From contig JAFSSS010000044.1 in NCBI GenBank assembly GCA_017450925.1, positions 1 to 49,209 of the forward strand: a DNA stretch of 49,209 nt, written 5' to 3'. The notes below the pieces were generated by a model. It worked only from the letters and a program-made list of their open reading frames with translations, had not been told where the DNA came from and ran no database searches. The position numbers and the translations under genes are program-made. Position 1 is the stretch's first letter. Each line of letters begins with the position of its first letter. Shown one piece after another: positions 1 through 7,915 of the stretch. Source of the DNA: Ruminococcus sp. (GTDB lineage: Bacteria; Bacillota; Clostridia; Oscillospirales; Ruminococcaceae).

Positions 1-48
1 CGACCCGCGGCTAACGCCTCTGCACATCATCTGCTTGCCAGCTTTCCG

Positions 49-591
49 TCATATTACCCAAATTCTCCTTGACGTTGCGTAAAGCGAAGTGAACTTCGCT
101 TGCAAGCCTGCGTCGAATTTAGGCAATCTGACGAAAAGCTGTGCCTCAACGCCAGTTGAGGTTGCGCATACTGATGCACAGGGGTCGTGCGGTGTTGCCT
201 TAACGGCCTCGATCTTCAGCACCTCAAAGCCCTCCTCAAACAGCAGCGCCGTCACGGCTTTCAGCGCCTCGGTCATGAAACCTCTGCCCCAGTAGGCTTT
301 CCCGGAGCAGTAGCCTATCACCGGCATACCCTCGTCATAGCCAACCACGTCGATTATTCCGATCAGCTCTCCGGTGTCACCAAGCTCGATGCCCCAACGG
401 TAACAGTCCGATTTCTTGTACTCGTTCATGATAAAGCTCACATAGGCCTCGGTGTCGCTGATGCTTTGGTGAGTGTTCCAGCTGACGAAGCGCGAGACCT
501 CGGGGTCGCTTGCCCAGCAGCTGAAGATGCGCGGCGTATCGGCCTCAGTTATGTATCTTAGGTGCAGGCGGGGCGTGAACAGTTCCTTCAT
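49..591 (-). CDS. GNAT acetyltransferase with its 3' end replaced by a repeat
   Basis: RimJ/RimL-like GNAT N-acetyltransferase. The first 130 or so residues fit the family: an N-terminal TPRLHLRYITEAD stretch, an EVSRFVSW segment, and the acetyl-CoA-binding motif WGRGFMTEAL near residue 105. After ...VLKIEAV the frame crosses a short repeat beginning GGCAACACCGCAC (reverse strand), and the last 50 residues look unlike any GNAT. The C-terminal beta strands and motif B (N-x-x-S-x-x-V-x-E-x-x-G-F) are missing. I chose the ATG at 591 because AGGAGGTG lies 6 bases upstream. The 180-aa length is normal only by coincidence. It is probably a non-functional remnant, since insertion ran the gene into foreign sequence without a stop. 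The family call is firm; activity is doubtful. Confidence 0.72.
   Translation of the reverse strand: MKELFTPRLHLRYITEADTPRIFSCWASDPEVSRFVSWNTHQSISDTEAYVSFIMNEYKKSDCYRWGIELGDTGELIGIIDVVGYDEGMPVIGYCSGKAYWGRGFMTEALKAVTALLFEEGFEVLKIEAVKATPHDPCASVCATSTGVEAQLFVRLPKFDAGLQAKFTSLYATSRRIWVI
122..199. repeat. IS5-like terminal-repeat fragment (MITE-like)
   Basis: Positions 187-199 read GTGCGGTGTTGCC followed by TTAA. The same string followed by TTAG forms the right end of the intact IS5-family element at 34,972-34,984. At 122 an inward-facing GGCAAT gives a possible second end, making a 78-bp unit. Flanks are TTTA (118-121) and TTAA (200-203), so no perfect target duplication is visible. The insertion truncates the acetyltransferase reading frame. 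It is probably a small non-autonomous relative or an IS end fragment. Confidence 0.5.
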
Positions 592-621
592 GCGAAGCAC
601 CTCCTGTCCGTTTTTTCGTAC

Positions 622-1716
622 TTATACGTTAAATCTGAACAGAACGATATCTCCGTCCTGCATGACATACTCCTTGCCCTCGGAGCGGACGAGCCCCTTT
701 TCCTTGGCGGCGTTCATCGAGCCGCAGGACATAAGGTCATCAAAGGCCACGACCTCCGCGCGGATAAAGCCCTTTTCAAAATCGGAGTGTATCTTTCCGG
801 CGGCTTGAGGCGCCTTGGTGCCCTTTTTGATAGTCCACGCCCTTACCTCCGGCTGACCCGCCGTCAGATAAGAGATAAGCCCCAGCAGAGCATAGCCCTC
901 CTTGATGATACGGTTAAGGCCGCTGGTCTCGAGACCCAGCTCCTCAAGGAACATAGCCTTGTCCTCGTCGGACATATCCGCGATCTCCGCCTCGATCTGG
1001 GCGCAGATCGGGAACACGGCGCTGCCGTCGTTTTTGGCGATCTCGCAGACGGCCTTATAATGCTCGTTTGTGTCGATGTTATTGGTAAAATCCGCCTCGG
1101 AGAGATTGGCGGCATAGATGACGGGCTTGAGGGACAGCAGCGGTGTTTCCTTCAGCAGCTCCAGCTCGTCCTCGGTCATGGGGAATGCGCGTGCCGGCTT
1201 ACCCTCCTCGAGGTGCGCCTTAAGCCTTTCAAGGAACTCGACGGCCGAGGCAAGGCTCTTATCGCCCTTCATAGCCTTTTTGGTACGGTCAAGCTTGCGC
1301 TCGATCAGCTCCACATCCGCAAAGACCAGCTCAAGGTCGATAGTCTCGATATCCCTTTTCGGGTTTATGCTGCCGTCAACGTGGACGATATTATCGTCCT
1401 CAAAGCAGCGCACGACATGGACGATAGCATCCACCTCACGGATATTGGCAAGGAACTTATTTCCGAGACCCTCGCCCTTTGAAGCGCCCTTAACAAGTCC
1501 TGCGATATCGACGAACTCAAGCGTCGCCGGGGTAAACTTGACCGGGTTATACATATCCCTAAGCTTTTCGAGTCTTTCATCGGGGACAGACACGATGCCC
1601 ACATTCGGCTCGATAGTACAGAACGGATAATTGGCGCTCTCCGCGCCGGCGTTTGTCAGCGCATTGAACAGAGTGGATTTGCCTACATTCGGCAGGCCTA
1701 CCATACCTAACTTCAT
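622..1716 (-). CDS. ychF: Redox-regulated ATPase YchF (Obg-like, OLA1 family)
   Basis: Cytosolic P-loop NTPase of the TRAFAC/Obg class that prefers ATP and associates with ribosomes and stress responses. The protein opens KLGMVGLPNVGKSTLFNALT, with the G1 loop GLPNVGKS. FVDIAGLVKGASKGEGLGNKFL is G3, and the later C-terminal TGS domain ends in the conserved EGKEYVMQDGDIVLFRFNV-type tail. It is 364 aa from the ATG at 1716, matching the usual length near 365. AAAGG lies about 11 bases upstream. A TTG one codon earlier is possible but not needed. Only 30 bases separate it from the downstream acetyltransferase, so the two may be cotranscribed. The identification is secure. Confidence 0.97.
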   Translation of the reverse strand: MKLGMVGLPNVGKSTLFNALTNAGAESANYPFCTIEPNVGIVSVPDERLEKLRDMYNPVKFTPATLEFVDIAGLVKGASKGEGLGNKFLANIREVDAIVHVVRCFEDDNIVHVDGSINPKRDIETIDLELVFADVELIERKLDRTKKAMKGDKSLASAVEFLERLKAHLEEGKPARAFPMTEDELELLKETPLLSLKPVIYAANLSEADFTNNIDTNEHYKAVCEIAKNDGSAVFPICAQIEAEIADMSDEDKAMFLEELGLETSGLNRIIKEGYALLGLISYLTAGQPEVRAWTIKKGTKAPQAAGKIHSDFEKGFIRAEVVAFDDLMSCGSMNAAKEKGLVRSEGKEYVMQDGDIVLFRFNV

Positions 1717-1816
1717 CAAAAATCAACCTTTCAAGAATGGATTAATTATATTGGACACGCTTTGCGTCTGTTGCTTTATTTCGTTTCGTGACGGGCGTTG
1801 TTCATCGCCTACCTGT

Positions 1817-2017
1817 GCTATAACGCGGTTTGCTATGGGACGGAAAATCGCTGGCGCTCTTTCCTGCTTTTGCCTGCTCTTTCCTGCTTGCGCAATAATG
1901 TGGTTTGCTATGGGACGGAAAATCGCTAACGCTCTTTCCTGCTTTTGCCTGCTCTTTCCTGCTTGCGCTATAACGCGGTTTGCTATGGGACGGAAAATCG
2001 CTGGCGCTCTTTCCTGC
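1817..2017. repeat. 75-bp direct tandem repeat, about 2.7 copies
   Basis: The string TGCTATGGGACGGAAAATCG starts at 1831, 1906 and 1981, exactly 75 bases apart. Each unit continues with CGCTCTTTCCTGC. Units differ by a few substitutions (CTGGCGC versus CTAACGC). The third unit runs into the longer dispersed repeat. There are no unique spacers, so it is not a CRISPR array. It looks like local duplication of the left part of the dispersed element. Confidence 0.85.
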
Positions 2018-2258
2018 GAGTGCAGGAGGACTACTTTTTTCGGCGCTGCATTTGGGTTGTCCCCGTTACTGTGGATGCGGTTTTCTGCTTTTATGCCCTA
2101 CTGTTTACATTGTGCAGCGCCGGTCGTCGCTACGCGCCGAATGGGGCTCTGCCCCAAACCCCGCAAGGGCTCTGCCCTTGACCCGCTGGGGCTCTGCCCC
2201 CGTCCCCGCCAGGGCTACCGCGCCCTGGACTGCGGAATTCGCTTCGCGTTTGGGTTTA
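1967..2258. repeat. Dispersed intergenic repeat, copy A
   Basis: About 290 bp, alignable by eye to 5597-5896. Shared blocks in order: GCTATA with GGACGGAAA, TTTCCTGCGAGTGC, CGGCGCTGCA with its partner TGCAGCGCCG about 70 bases later, GTTACTGT with GATG and GGTTTTCTGCT, then GGCTCTGCC / CCGCAAGGG repeats, and TTCGCGTTT with GTTTAC at the end. It holds several nested inverted repeats of the GGGGCTCTGCCCC kind. No credible gene is present: open frames here lack ribosome binding sites and have repeat-driven composition. Together with the 75-bp tandem repeat it fills most of the 640-bp gap between ychF and the small membrane protein. Confidence 0.7.
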
Positions 2259-2355
2259 CTACTTTGTTCGTCCCGCCGACAGTCTATCTTTGCCGCCCGC
2301 ACACACTTCCAGTCGGCGGCGTTGGGTGCAGGGGCACGCCCCTGTCGCCCCTGCT

Positions 2356-2604
2356 TCAAAATGAATATGTCCCGCTTTCATCGTCCAGCTGCGAGTCCTC
2401 TTCATCACGGTACTGCAGATCATCATCATAGTAATCGTCAAAATCATAGTCGCAGTAGTCAAAGCCCTCTCGCTCGTCATGTGCCTTCTTCCGCGGCGCA
2501 AGATACCTCTTCCCAAGTATCACTCCCACCGCCCCGAGTATAACTCCCGTCAGCAGACTCGCCAGCATTGCCCACCAGTTCAGCTTGCAGTTCTTGTTTT
2601 CCAT
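2356..2604 (-). CDS. Small single-pass membrane protein with acidic tail
   Basis: Family not recognised. The 82-aa product starts MENKNCKLNWW and has one clear membrane segment (WAMLASLLTGVILGAVGVIL, residues about 11-30). A short basic stretch (KRYLAPRKKAHDE) follows, then a strongly acidic tail rich in Asp, Glu and Tyr (DYDFDDYYDDD). I chose this start because AAAGGAGG sits 7 bases upstream of the ATG; the longer open frame has no such site. The gene begins 26 bases after the stop of the FtsX-type permease, so the two form an operon. A role as a small partner or modulator of that permease is only inference. The basic-then-acidic tail suggests the C-terminus is cytoplasmic. Confidence 0.75.
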   Translation of the reverse strand: MENKNCKLNWWAMLASLLTGVILGAVGVILGKRYLAPRKKAHDEREGFDYCDYDFDDYYDDDLQYRDEEDSQLDDESGTYSF

Positions 2605-2630
2605 ATGTTTTCCTCCTTTGTCAGTGTCTG

Positions 2631-5402
2631 TCATTCCGCCGATTTCAGCGATTCTACCATGTCTATCCTCCGCAGCTTGAAGTGCAGCGCAAGGTTCACC
2701 GTGAATGCAAACAAAACAGTGAACAGCCCTCCGAATATGTACGCCCACCAGATAAGCTCACGGTTGAAAAGCACTACATCTACCTCCGCCGTTATAACCA
2801 CAAAATAGTGCAGCAGCTTCCCCAGCCCTACGCCCACCGCAATGCCAAGCACCGTCGAGATTATGTTCTCGCGGTAAATGTATGCCGAGGTCTCTCCGTC
2901 AAAAAAGCCCAGTACCTTTATGGTCGCTATCTCCCGCACGCGCTCTGTGATGTTGATGTTCGCCAGATTGTAAAGCACGATCACCGCCAAAAGCCCCGCG
3001 CAGAATATCAGCAGCAGAACTATCGAGTCCAGACTGTCCAGTGAGGTCAGAAAGCTTTTCGCCGATGCCCCCTTCAGACTGATGCCCAAAAACTGCTTGT
3101 CTGCCACGACCCGCTGCTTGAAATTTTCCTCGCTGCTGCCGTCAAGCGTCAGATATGCCGACTTATATACCGCCTCACTGCCGAATATCTTCCGATAGCA
3201 TTCCGGCGAGATATAAACATAGTGCATAGCGTAGTTCTTCACCACGCCGTCGATCCTGACGCTCACCTCGTCCCTGTCCGGCAGCTTCAGACTTATGCTG
3301 TCCCCTGCCTTAAGACCCATTAGCATTGACAGCTTCTCCGTGATAAGCGCTCCGCTGCCGATAGAGGTCTCCTCACCGTCCAGCGTTTCCAGCTTTACAA
3401 ACCGGTCGAACCCCTCTGTTATCTCCGGCACCACAAGGTTCACGCTCTGTGTCACGCCGTTATTGGTGGAGTCACAGCTTTCATGCGAAAACAGCACCGA
3501 GCCGGTGACCTCCTCCATGCCGTCCAGAGTTTCCAGCGCCCTGCGGGATGCCGCGTTGTCCTCCGAATTGAGTACTACCGCCGCATCGTATTTCATTATC
3601 TCGTCAAACTGTCTTGTTACTATCGTGCTTATGGAATGCTTGAGTGCAAACCCGGTGATTATCAGCGCCGTACACCCTGCCACGCCTGCCACAGTCATGA
3701 AAAACCGCTTCTTGTATCTAAGCAGGTTCCGCACTGTCACCTTCATCAAAAAGCTAAGCCTGTTCCAGATGAACCCGACTCTTTCCAGCAGCACCCTCCG
3801 TCCCGAGGCGGGGGGCTTTGGACGCATCAGCTGCGAGGGCTGGCTGCGAAGTGTTTTCAGACTTGCATACATCACGGCCGAGCCTGTACACAGCATTGCA
3901 GCCAGCATACAGCCCACGAGATACATCGGCCTGAATGGTGTATTTATCTCCGGGATATTGTACAGTATCTTATAGCTGTCATATATGATCGCCGGGAAAA
4001 CCTGCAGACCTATGACAGTCCCGATCACACTTCCGAGAACGGAGGCCGCAAAAGCATAGAACAGATACTTTGAAACGATCTGCCCTGCCGAATAGCCCAG
4101 CGCCTTATAGGTGCCGATAGTCGTGCGCTGCTCGTCGATCATCCTTGTCATGGTGGTAAGGGTCACCAGTGCCGCTATCAGCAGAAAGAACGCCGGGAAC
4201 ACCTTTGATATAGCGTCGATCTTCTCCGCATCGTTTTCAAAGCCGGCATAGTCCGTCAGCGAAAAGCGATCGCTCTCGTATATCTTCAGCTCAGCGGTCT
4301 CCGCGAGCTTTTCCCTTGCCGTCTCCAGCTCTGCCTTTGAGTCAAGGTACTGCTGCCGGTATTTTTCCTTTGCCTCTCCGCCCTTGATAATATCCTCGAG
4401 CATACCGAGCTGCTGTTCGGCCTTAGCAAGCTGTGCCTGTGCCAAAAAGGCGGCGACGCTGTTCTTGTCGTCAAGTGCGTCATAAGCTGCTTTGCCCTTT
4501 TCGTATTCCGCCTTAGCGGAGTCATACATTGTCTTAGCGTCGTCCGAGCTTAATGTCAGCAGGCTTTCGAGTGTCAGAAGCCCTTTCTCGCCGTCGGAGA
4601 TCTTCTTCTCCGCGTCCGAGACAAGCTTATCATACCGCGTCTGAACGCTCTCCCTAAAAGCCCTTGAGGCCTCACGCTTTTTATCATTCACTGCCTCCCG
4701 GTACTCCTCCGAGAACGGGTCGAGGTCTCTTACGCCCTCAAGCCGGACATAAAGCTCCGTATAATACTCCGACACAAAATCGCTTTCCGGCACCATAACA
4801 AACGATGCGACCTCTCCGCTGCCGATGCTTGAATGATCTCTCTGATATCCAATATACAGCGGCGAGGCGATAATGCCGACTATTTCATAGCTGTCGGTAG
4901 AGAACGTATCGAGGATATCCTCTCCCTCCGGCAGAGAAAAGGTGAGCCTTTCCCCCAGCTTAAAGGTATCGGGAGATGCCACCTTGACCTCCACAGCGCA
5001 CTCGCCCCTCCTTTCGGGCAGCCGTCCCTCCAGCAGCACCGGGGTATTCATCGGTGTAAAGCTGCCGGGCAGTGACATCACCTTCAGCACGATATTCTGA
5101 TTCTGATAATAATAGAACACGTCCTTTGAATATCCGGGAGCGGCGGCCTCAACGCCGGCCGCATTACGGACGGCAATAACGTCGTCGGAGCGTATGCCTG
5201 CAGTGGACTGGAATTTCACATCCATAAGGTCAAGGTCGATGAAATAATTCTCTGCTGTCTCGACCATATCAGGCATTGTTGCCTTCAGTCCGGCAAAGAA
5301 CCCGCAGCCCAGAGCGATGATCGCAAATATAGCGATAAATCTGCCCATGGAAAGCCGCATTTCTCTTAGCGTATCAGTAAACAAGGCTTTTTTCACAGGC
5401 AT
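2631..5402 (-). CDS. Large FtsX-family ABC transporter permease
   Basis: 923-aa membrane protein of the FtsX/MacB permease class with two FtsX domains. An N-terminal membrane segment (GRFIAIFAIIALGCGFFAGL, residues about 20-40) leads to an extracellular MacB-like domain. A long charged helical stretch, residues about 240-370, is probably coiled coil. Three helices near 415-560 form the first FtsX domain, a second extracellular domain follows, and a final FtsX domain ends near 920. I took the start at MPVKKALFTDTLREM because homologues begin in the same way. Upstream sequence is repeat-derived and AGAGGGAG lies just before the ATG. No ATP-binding partner is adjacent, so it must be encoded elsewhere if used. 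The substrate is unknown; lipid, peptide or cell-wall signalling roles are typical. The small acidic membrane protein follows directly. Confidence 0.88.
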   Translation of the reverse strand: MPVKKALFTDTLREMRLSMGRFIAIFAIIALGCGFFAGLKATMPDMVETAENYFIDLDLMDVKFQSTAGIRSDDVIAVRNAAGVEAAAPGYSKDVFYYYQNQNIVLKVMSLPGSFTPMNTPVLLEGRLPERRGECAVEVKVASPDTFKLGERLTFSLPEGEDILDTFSTDSYEIVGIIASPLYIGYQRDHSSIGSGEVASFVMVPESDFVSEYYTELYVRLEGVRDLDPFSEEYREAVNDKKREASRAFRESVQTRYDKLVSDAEKKISDGEKGLLTLESLLTLSSDDAKTMYDSAKAEYEKGKAAYDALDDKNSVAAFLAQAQLAKAEQQLGMLEDIIKGGEAKEKYRQQYLDSKAELETAREKLAETAELKIYESDRFSLTDYAGFENDAEKIDAISKVFPAFFLLIAALVTLTTMTRMIDEQRTTIGTYKALGYSAGQIVSKYLFYAFAASVLGSVIGTVIGLQVFPAIIYDSYKILYNIPEINTPFRPMYLVGCMLAAMLCTGSAVMYASLKTLRSQPSQLMRPKPPASGRRVLLERVGFIWNRLSFLMKVTVRNLLRYKKRFFMTVAGVAGCTALIITGFALKHSISTIVTRQFDEIMKYDAAVVLNSEDNAASRRALETLDGMEEVTGSVLFSHESCDSTNNGVTQSVNLVVPEITEGFDRFVKLETLDGEETSIGSGALITEKLSMLMGLKAGDSISLKLPDRDEVSVRIDGVVKNYAMHYVYISPECYRKIFGSEAVYKSAYLTLDGSSEENFKQRVVADKQFLGISLKGASAKSFLTSLDSLDSIVLLLIFCAGLLAVIVLYNLANINITERVREIATIKVLGFFDGETSAYIYRENIISTVLGIAVGVGLGKLLHYFVVITAEVDVVLFNRELIWWAYIFGGLFTVLFAFTVNLALHFKLRRIDMVESLKSAE

Positions 5403-5596
5403 CTCCCTCTTTTTCGATTCTCTCTTTGCCCTCTTTGCAGGGCTCGGGTCGGTTTCGTGCTGTGGATGTTGTGCCGCGTTCGTGCGGATTTTCGTGATGT
5501 AACGTGGGACACTCGCATTCTTTCGACTAAGGCTCGTTAGATGCTCTCTCACGTTGGTTTGAGCCGTTTGTCTGAACTCTGCCCAGCCCACCGATC

Positions 5597-5896
5597 GTGC
5601 TATAGTTTGGTTCGTCACCGGACGGAAATGCGCGCGGTCGCTTCGCTCCCTTGCTGTTTCCTGCGAGTGCGGGAGGGCAGCTTTTCCGGCGCTGCAATTT
5701 GGTGTGTCCCCCGTTACTGTAGATGTGGTTTTCTGCTGTTGCGCCCTACTTGTTACTTGTGCAGCGCCGGGGTCGTCGCTATCGCGCCGAACGAGGCTCT
5801 GCCTCGAGCTCCGCAAGGGGCGCTGCCCCTTGACCCCGCAAGCCTCTGGCGCGAGGCTTGACCGCGCGCTTTAATGCGCTTCGCGTTTTTGTTTAC
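5597..5896. repeat. Dispersed intergenic repeat, copy B
   Basis: Second copy of the element at 1967-2258 in the same orientation, present once and without the 75-bp tandem expansion. It keeps the CGGCGCTGCA ... TGCAGCGCCG inverted pair and the CTGCC/GGCAG hairpins. It lies in the 556-bp gap between the aminotransferase and the FtsX permease. The rest of that gap (5403-5596) shows no gene or clear promoter. Confidence 0.7.
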
Positions 5897-5958
5897 AGCT
5901 TCAACAGCACCGCCGACATCTTTCTCGTTTCCTGCACTCGCCCCTGCCTCGCGATGAC

Positions 5959-7161
5959 TCAGGACCCGAACATCTCCTTCGACAGCTTGCCCAGTATCTC
6001 ACAGCCCTTAACTATGTTCGCATCCGTCGGCGTCGAGAAGTTCAGTCTGAATGACCTGCATTCGTCCGTCTCCTTTATCGAGAACGCCGATCCCGGTACG
6101 ATCGCTACCTTGTAGTCCTTTACCGCAACCGTGCAGAAATCTATCATCTGCTGCGTCGTTACCCCCTCCGGCAGCGTACACCAGATGAACAAGCCTCCCT
6201 GCGGAGAGTTGTGCGTGATCCTGCTCGAAAAGTTCTTGTCGATCTCCGAAAGCATAAGCCCTGTCTTATGCTCGTAAACCTTTCTAAGCTTCTTCAGATG
6301 CTCGTCCAGATCGTATCTCGCAAGGAAACGGCTGCAAAGCATCTGCGACCACATCGTGGTATGTACGTCCGCTACCTGCTTGCAGACCACTATCTTCTGA
6401 ATGATGTCCTTGTGTGCGCAGACATACCCAACTCTGATGCCCGGCGAAAGTATCTTCGAGAATGTGCCGGAATAGATAACTCTGCCCTCTGTGTCCAGCG
6501 ACTTTATGCATCTTATGTCCTCGCCCGCAAAGCGCAGATCGCCGTAGGGGTTGTCCTCCAGTATCACCGCGCCGTATTTGCCGCAAAGGTCAAAGGCCGC
6601 CTGCCGCTTCTCCCACGACATCGTCCTGCCCGTGGGGTTCTGGAAGTTGGGGATAAGATATACCAGCTTTACCTTGCCGGTTTTCAGCTTCTCCTCCAGC
6701 TCCGGGATGTTGATGCCGTCCTCCTCGAGCGTAACGCCCTGCAGGTCAACATGATAGCTCTTGAAGGCGTTCAGCGAACCGATAAAGCAGGGGTTCTCCA
6801 CGATAAGCGTGTCACCCTCGTTGCAAAGCACCTTTGCCGACAGCTCGTTTGCCTGCTGCGCTCCGCTGGTGATGACCACATCATCGTATTCGTCGTTGAA
6901 AAGCCCTCTCTTGCGGAGCATATCCTTTACCTGCTCACGAAGGGGAGTATAGCCCTCGGTAACACCGTACTGGAATGCTATGCCCGGCTCCTCGGCAAGT
7001 ATCTCCTTGGAAAGCTCCTCCAGCTCCTTGGCGGGCAGCGCCTCGGGCGCAGGCGAACCGGCGGCAAGAGATATAACTGCCGGGTCAGCTGAATATTTAA
7101 GTATCTCTCTTATCTGTGAGGCCTGAAGATGTGCCACCTTTTCTGAAAATCTGAACTGCAT
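5959..7161 (-). CDS. PLP-dependent class I/II aminotransferase
   Basis: 400-aa fold-type I aminotransferase of the group that includes 2-aminoadipate/aromatic aminotransferases and MocR catalytic domains, but without a DNA-binding domain. Visible features are SLAAGSPAPE near residue 31, QYGVTEGYTPLRE, NFQNPTGRTMS, ILEDNPYGDLRF, and SGTFSKILSPGIRVGY, in which Lys236 should form the Schiff base. Arg in SFRLNFS near the C-terminus would bind the substrate carboxylate. It should move an amino group from an amino acid to 2-oxoglutarate in the cytosol; the exact substrate is not readable. The ATG at 7161 is preceded by GAAAGGA at 9 bases, and the longer upstream frame is not needed. The gene stands alone. 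Confidence 0.93.
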   Translation of the reverse strand: MQFRFSEKVAHLQASQIREILKYSADPAVISLAAGSPAPEALPAKELEELSKEILAEEPGIAFQYGVTEGYTPLREQVKDMLRKRGLFNDEYDDVVITSGAQQANELSAKVLCNEGDTLIVENPCFIGSLNAFKSYHVDLQGVTLEEDGINIPELEEKLKTGKVKLVYLIPNFQNPTGRTMSWEKRQAAFDLCGKYGAVILEDNPYGDLRFAGEDIRCIKSLDTEGRVIYSGTFSKILSPGIRVGYVCAHKDIIQKIVVCKQVADVHTTMWSQMLCSRFLARYDLDEHLKKLRKVYEHKTGLMLSEIDKNFSSRITHNSPQGGLFIWCTLPEGVTTQQMIDFCTVAVKDYKVAIVPGSAFSIKETDECRSFRLNFSTPTDANIVKGCEILGKLSKEMFGS

Positions 7162-7268
7162 TATTATCCGTCCTTTCAAATTATTGCTTGTGATACAGCA
7201 TACTATTTTATTATAACATACTTTACAGCAAAAATAAAGACCCTCTGAAGATTTTTTTGCCCTCAAAG

Positions 7269-7300
7269 AAAAAAGCCCGGGCAGCCAGACCGGCTCCCGG
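7269..7300 (-). terminator. Rho-independent terminator of ptsH
   Basis: On the minus strand, CCGGGAGCC pairs with GGCTGCCCGG around a short loop, with one G bulged, followed by GCTTTTTT. It lies about 20 bases after the ptsH stop and before the aminotransferase. Confidence 0.8.
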
Positions 7301-7318
7301 ACAAAACGAACAGGTATA

Positions 7319-7591
7319 TTATCTTGCTTCTTCAGAGAAACCGCTGTCAACCAACTCAACGAGACCCTCAACAGCTGCCTTCTCGTCAGAGCCGTCAGCA
7401 ATGATCCTGATAGTTGTACCGCCTACGATACCCAAAGAAAGGATACCCAGCAGGCTCTTGGCGTTTACTCTTCTGTCTTCCTTCTCGATCCAGATAGAGC
7501 TTTTGAACTCATTAGCCTTCTGGATGAAAAAGGTAGCCGGACGGGCATGGAGCCCAACTTGATTCTGAACCACTACGTCTTTTACGAACAT
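7319..7591 (-). CDS. ptsH: Phosphocarrier protein HPr
   Basis: Cytosolic 90-aa phosphocarrier of the sugar phosphotransferase system. It passes phosphate from enzyme I to sugar-specific EII proteins. VGLHARPAT holds the active-site His15. Ser46 in NAKSLLGILSL is the site used by HPr kinase/phosphorylase, so it can act in CcpA-type catabolite control as in other Bacillota. Because His15 is present it is HPr and not the regulatory paralogue Crh. The ATG at 7591 follows GGAGAG. There is no ptsI next door, and the gene is monocistronic between its own promoter and terminator. Confidence 0.96.
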   Translation of the reverse strand: MFVKDVVVQNQVGLHARPATFFIQKANEFKSSIWIEKEDRRVNAKSLLGILSLGIVGGTTIRIIADGSDEKAAVEGLVELVDSGFSEEAR

Positions 7592-7713
7592 GATTTGATC
7601 TCTCCATTCATTAGATTTCACCGCACAGGAGCGCGGCGGATAACGAATAACCCTTTTATAACTCCTGGGTCCGGCGCTGCGCATCCCTGCGTCCTCTGCC
7701 CGACCTATAATAT

Positions 7714-7743
7714 ATTATACAGGATTGATATCAGAAACGTCAA
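7714..7743 (-). promoter_or_regulatory. Sigma-A-type promoter of ptsH
   Basis: On the minus strand TTGACG (7738-7743), an 18-base spacer, and TATAAT (7714-7719). Transcription would start near 7707, leaving a 5' leader of about 115 bases that contains short GC-rich inverted repeats. The rest of the 324-bp gap (7744-7915) is AT-rich. It shows only a weak GTTAA...TTAAC-T5 hairpin just after trmD that may end that transcript. Confidence 0.8.
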
Positions 7744-7915
7744 CGCAAATTATTACCAAACACACAAATTTGGTCTTTTTTTCGGCGTATTGTCAATTAC
7801 AACGATTTAGTTTTGTTGGCAGTTGTGCATGATGCGCAAAAGTTATGAAGTCATTGTGACACTTTAGACAAAAACAATTAATAATTGTATCCAAAAAGTT
7901 AAAACTCTTAACGCA

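Noticed and set aside
562-1482. 306-aa plus-strand open frame
   Set aside because: It is the antisense shadow of ychF, with no start signal and no family features.
1817-2017. Possible CRISPR array
   Set aside because: The period is 75 bases with no unique spacers; the whole unit repeats. It is a plain tandem repeat.
1631-2431. Long plus-strand open frame through the ychF downstream region
   Set aside because: It has no ribosome binding site, overlaps ychF antisense, and its apparent protein repeats come from the 75-bp DNA repeat.
5403-5816. N-terminal extension of the FtsX permease
   Set aside because: The extension lies in the dispersed repeat, has no family similarity, and the conserved N-terminus begins at 5402.
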